Assembly: GCF_013364235.1 (NCBI RefSeq)
Contig: NZ_CP054919.1
Coordinates: 6,325,001 to 6,389,000, forward strand
Length of the DNA stretch: 64,000 nt
Direction: 5' to 3'
Source of the DNA: Kitasatospora sp. NA04385
Lineage (GTDB): Bacteria; Actinomycetota; Actinomycetes; Streptomycetales; Streptomycetaceae
Part shown: piece by piece, positions 62,128 to 64,000 of the stretch
Layout: the number at the start of each line of letters is the position of its first letter
Numbering within the stretch: the stretch's first letter is position 1
Notes under the pieces: generated by a model
The model's database searches: none
What the model was told of the DNA's origin: nothing
Seen by the model: the letters and a program-made list of their open reading frames with translations, nothing else
Translations under genes and position numbers: made by a program

Positions 62128-64000
62128 ATGGTGGCTGGTCGGTGGCGGGGGTTGCGGGTGCGGTCGAACTGCCCCCGGGCCGATCGGGAGGGTCGGCGCC
62201 GCTGGGTGCCGGACTGGCGGCACCGGATCGACTACCCGCGCGACGGCCGCCGGGGCGTGCGGCGCTGGCTGCCGTCCTGGCGGCAACTGCTGCTGCTGGC
62301 GGGCGGGGCGTTCGGGCTGCTGGTGGCCACGGCCGGGGTGATGTACGCGACCACGGACATCCCCACCGACCTCAACTCCTTCGCCACCCAGCAGAACAAC
62401 GTCTTCTACTGGGCCGACGGCACCGAGATGGCCCGCACCGGGCTGGTCAACCGGCAGGACGTGCCGCTGGACCAGGTGCCGGACCAGGTGCAGTGGGCGG
62501 TGCTGGCCGCCGAGAACGAGACCTTCTACTCGGACCCGGGCATCTCCTTCCAGGGCATCGCCCGCGCGGTCTACCGGATGGGCTCGGGCGGCGACACCCA
62601 GGGCGGCTCGACCATCACCCAGCAGTACGTGAAGAACGCCTACCTGAACCAGCGTCAGGACTTCTCCCGCAAGCTCGACGAGATGTTCATCGCGCTGAAG
62701 CTGGACCAGCAGGTCAGCAAGGAGGAGATCCTCGGCGGCTACCTGAACATCAGCTGGTTCGGCCGCGGCAGCTACGGCATCGAGCGCGCCGCGCAGGCGT
62801 ACTACGGCAAGGACGTCTCCGAACTCGACGTCAGCGAGGGCGCGTTCCTGGCCTCGCTGCTCAAGGGCGCCTCGCTGTACGACCCGGCGACGAGCGCGGA
62901 CAACCACGCCCGGGCGGTCGAGCGCTGGTCGTGGATCCTGGACCGGATGGTGAAGATCGGGAAGCTGTCGGCGGCCGACCGGGCCAAGTACACCCGGTTC
63001 CCGGAGCCCCGGCCGGTGCCTCCGCTGGTCGGGCTGAACGGCCAGACCGGCTACCTGGTCGACCTGGCCAAGAGCTACGTGCAGAGCCACGCCGACATCT
63101 CACCGGCCCGGTTCGACCTGGGCGGCTACCAGATCTACACCACCTTCGAGAAGCCCCGGGAGACCGCGCTCACCGAGGCCGTCGAGACCGCCGAGAAGGG
63201 GCTCGACCCCGAAGGCCGCCCCGCCGACCGGAACGTCCACCTGGGCGCCGCCTCGGTGGCCACCGACGGCCGCATCCTCGCGGTCTACGGCGGCCCCGAC
63301 TACCTGAAACAGGGCTTCGACAACGCCAACACGGTGAACGTGCCGGTCGGTTCGGCCTTCGCCCCGCTGGTGTACGCGGCCGGCCTGGGCCAGGGCGTCC
63401 AGCGCGAACGCGACGGCGGCCGGACGTCCGTCGGGCCCACCACCAAGTACAACGGGGACAACGGCGTCGAGCTGCAGACCCCGGAGGGCCCTTACTGGGG
63501 GCGGGACGGGAAGAAGGCCAAGACCGCCAACGACGGCGGCCGGAACTGGGGCAGCGTCTCGCTGCGGACCGCCGTCGAGCAGTCCGTCAACGGGCCGGTG
63601 CAGCAACTGGGCATGGACGTCGGCCTGGGCAACGTCCGCCGGACCGCCCTCGACCTCGGACTGCTGCCGGAGAGCATGGGCGACCTGACGCCCGCCTACA
63701 CGCTGGGCAACTCCACCCCCAGCGCGATCCGGCTCGCCGACGCGTACACCGCCTTCGACGCCGCGGGCCGGCGCACCGACCCCTACTCGGTCAGCAGCGT
63801 CAGCCAGAACGGCAGCGACGTGCCGGTGGAGAAGCCGAAGGCCGTCCAGGCCGTCACCCCCGCGGTGGCCGCCGAGGTCGACACCGCGCTGCACGGCGCG
63901 GTCAAGGACGGCGCGTCCAAGGAGGTCCGCCAGGCCGCCCCGGACGGCGCCGGGAAGACCGGCACCACCCAGGAGCGCGACGCGGGCTGGTACGTGGGCT
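62128..64000 (+). CDS. Bifunctional penicillin-binding protein, 3' partial, without SxxK lysine
   Basis: ATG 62128 has GGAG five bases before it; 624 residues are visible and the frame runs off the window. A cytoplasmic Arg-rich N-terminus and one membrane segment (about 54-76) precede the GT51 transglycosylase domain (AAENETFYSDPGISFQGIAR, GGSTITQQYVKN, YLNISWFGRGSYGIERAA). In the transpeptidase domain SVN and KTGT are in place, but the SxxK motif reads S-A-F-A in VPVGSAFAPLVYA, so the general-base Lys is absent. It would still polymerise glycan; cross-linking is doubtful. Confidence 0.92.
   Translation, partial: MVAGRWRGLRVRSNCPRADREGRRRWVPDWRHRIDYPRDGRRGVRRWLPSWRQLLLLAGGAFGLLVATAGVMYATTDIPTDLNSFATQQNNVFYWADGTEMARTGLVNRQDVPLDQVPDQVQWAVLAAENETFYSDPGISFQGIARAVYRMGSGGDTQGGSTITQQYVKNAYLNQRQDFSRKLDEMFIALKLDQQVSKEEILGGYLNISWFGRGSYGIERAAQAYYGKDVSELDVSEGAFLASLLKGASLYDPATSADNHARAVERWSWILDRMVKIGKLSAADRAKYTRFPEPRPVPPLVGLNGQTGYLVDLAKSYVQSHADISPARFDLGGYQIYTTFEKPRETALTEAVETAEKGLDPEGRPADRNVHLGAASVATDGRILAVYGGPDYLKQGFDNANTVNVPVGSAFAPLVYAAGLGQGVQRERDGGRTSVGPTTKYNGDNGVELQTPEGPYWGRDGKKAKTANDGGRNWGSVSLRTAVEQSVNGPVQQLGMDVGLGNVRRTALDLGLLPESMGDLTPAYTLGNSTPSAIRLADAYTAFDAAGRRTDPYSVSSVSQNGSDVPVEKPKAVQAVTPAVAAEVDTALHGAVKDGASKEVRQAAPDGAGKTGTTQERDAGWYVG

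Noticed and set aside
1-64000. tRNA, rRNA or riboswitch genes
   Set aside because: None of the conserved sequences or cloverleaf arms were seen while reading either strand; a covariance search was not possible.

Overview
The window is very GC-rich, with strongly biased third codon positions, many GTG starts, leaderless promoters, a SARP, Scr1-type XRE/DUF397 genes and DUF4232 lipoproteins. This points to a streptomycete (Streptomyces or Kitasatospora). No rRNA, tRNA, CRISPR array or complete insertion sequence was seen.

Region 1 (1 to about 28,150) is one end of a biosynthetic gene cluster. It opens inside the last module of a nonribosomal peptide synthetase (C end-A-PCP-TE). Then come a zinc-motif membrane protein, a DrrA/DrrB-type exporter, a cytochrome P450 and an OleD-like glycosyltransferase. 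Facing them is a YbaK-type aminoacyl-tRNA deacylase. Next are a LuxR-type regulator, a type II thioesterase, an IclR-like regulator, a DsbA/kappa-GST-like isomerase, MbtH, a long-chain polyprenyl diphosphate synthase, an MMPL exporter (minus strand), an acyl-CoA carboxylase beta/epsilon pair and a SARP-NB-ARC regulator. A separate minus-strand operon encodes a free-standing A-PCP-TE synthetase, an NAD-dependent epimerase/reductase, a SnoaL-like protein and an unannotated 49-residue Gly/Cys-tailed peptide. Two more regulators related to the one at 10136 close the region. The cluster appears to be tied together by one promoter architecture: a box TGRCAGYTTNCTG, often followed 11 bp later by a second CAG, with a -10 TAGNNN exactly 43 bp (sometimes 53 bp) downstream. 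It occurs in front of at least seven units.

Region 2 (28,150 to 36,850) is accessory. It holds a LuxR two-component pair behind a 25-bp perfect inverted repeat, DUF1330, an SDR and a divergent LysR gene sharing a perfect palindrome, three small unknown genes, and an Scr1-type XRE regulator followed by three tandem 401-bp copies of a DUF397 gene.

Region 3 (36,850 to 64,000) is more chromosomal. It holds proton-translocating transhydrogenase PntAB, a double-domain Lrp regulator divergent from an MFS exporter, an alpha/beta hydrolase, a HEAT-repeat protein, a second two-component system, a DHFR-fold reductase, and an ABC transporter whose first permease carries a lectin-like domain plus a 15-bp minisatellite. 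Then come a lipoprotein, a cold-shock-domain protein, an XRE/MmyB regulator divergent from another MFS exporter, RNase HI with a C-terminal Cys motif, a small membrane protein sharing the operator of the first two-component system, HtpG, a GH5 mannanase pseudogene with in-frame deletions, and a bifunctional penicillin-binding protein that runs off the end and lacks the SxxK lysine.

The likely product of region 1 is an exported, probably oxidised and glycosylated peptide. YbaK, exporters and the polyprenyl synthase could serve self-protection. Product identity cannot be decided from this window.
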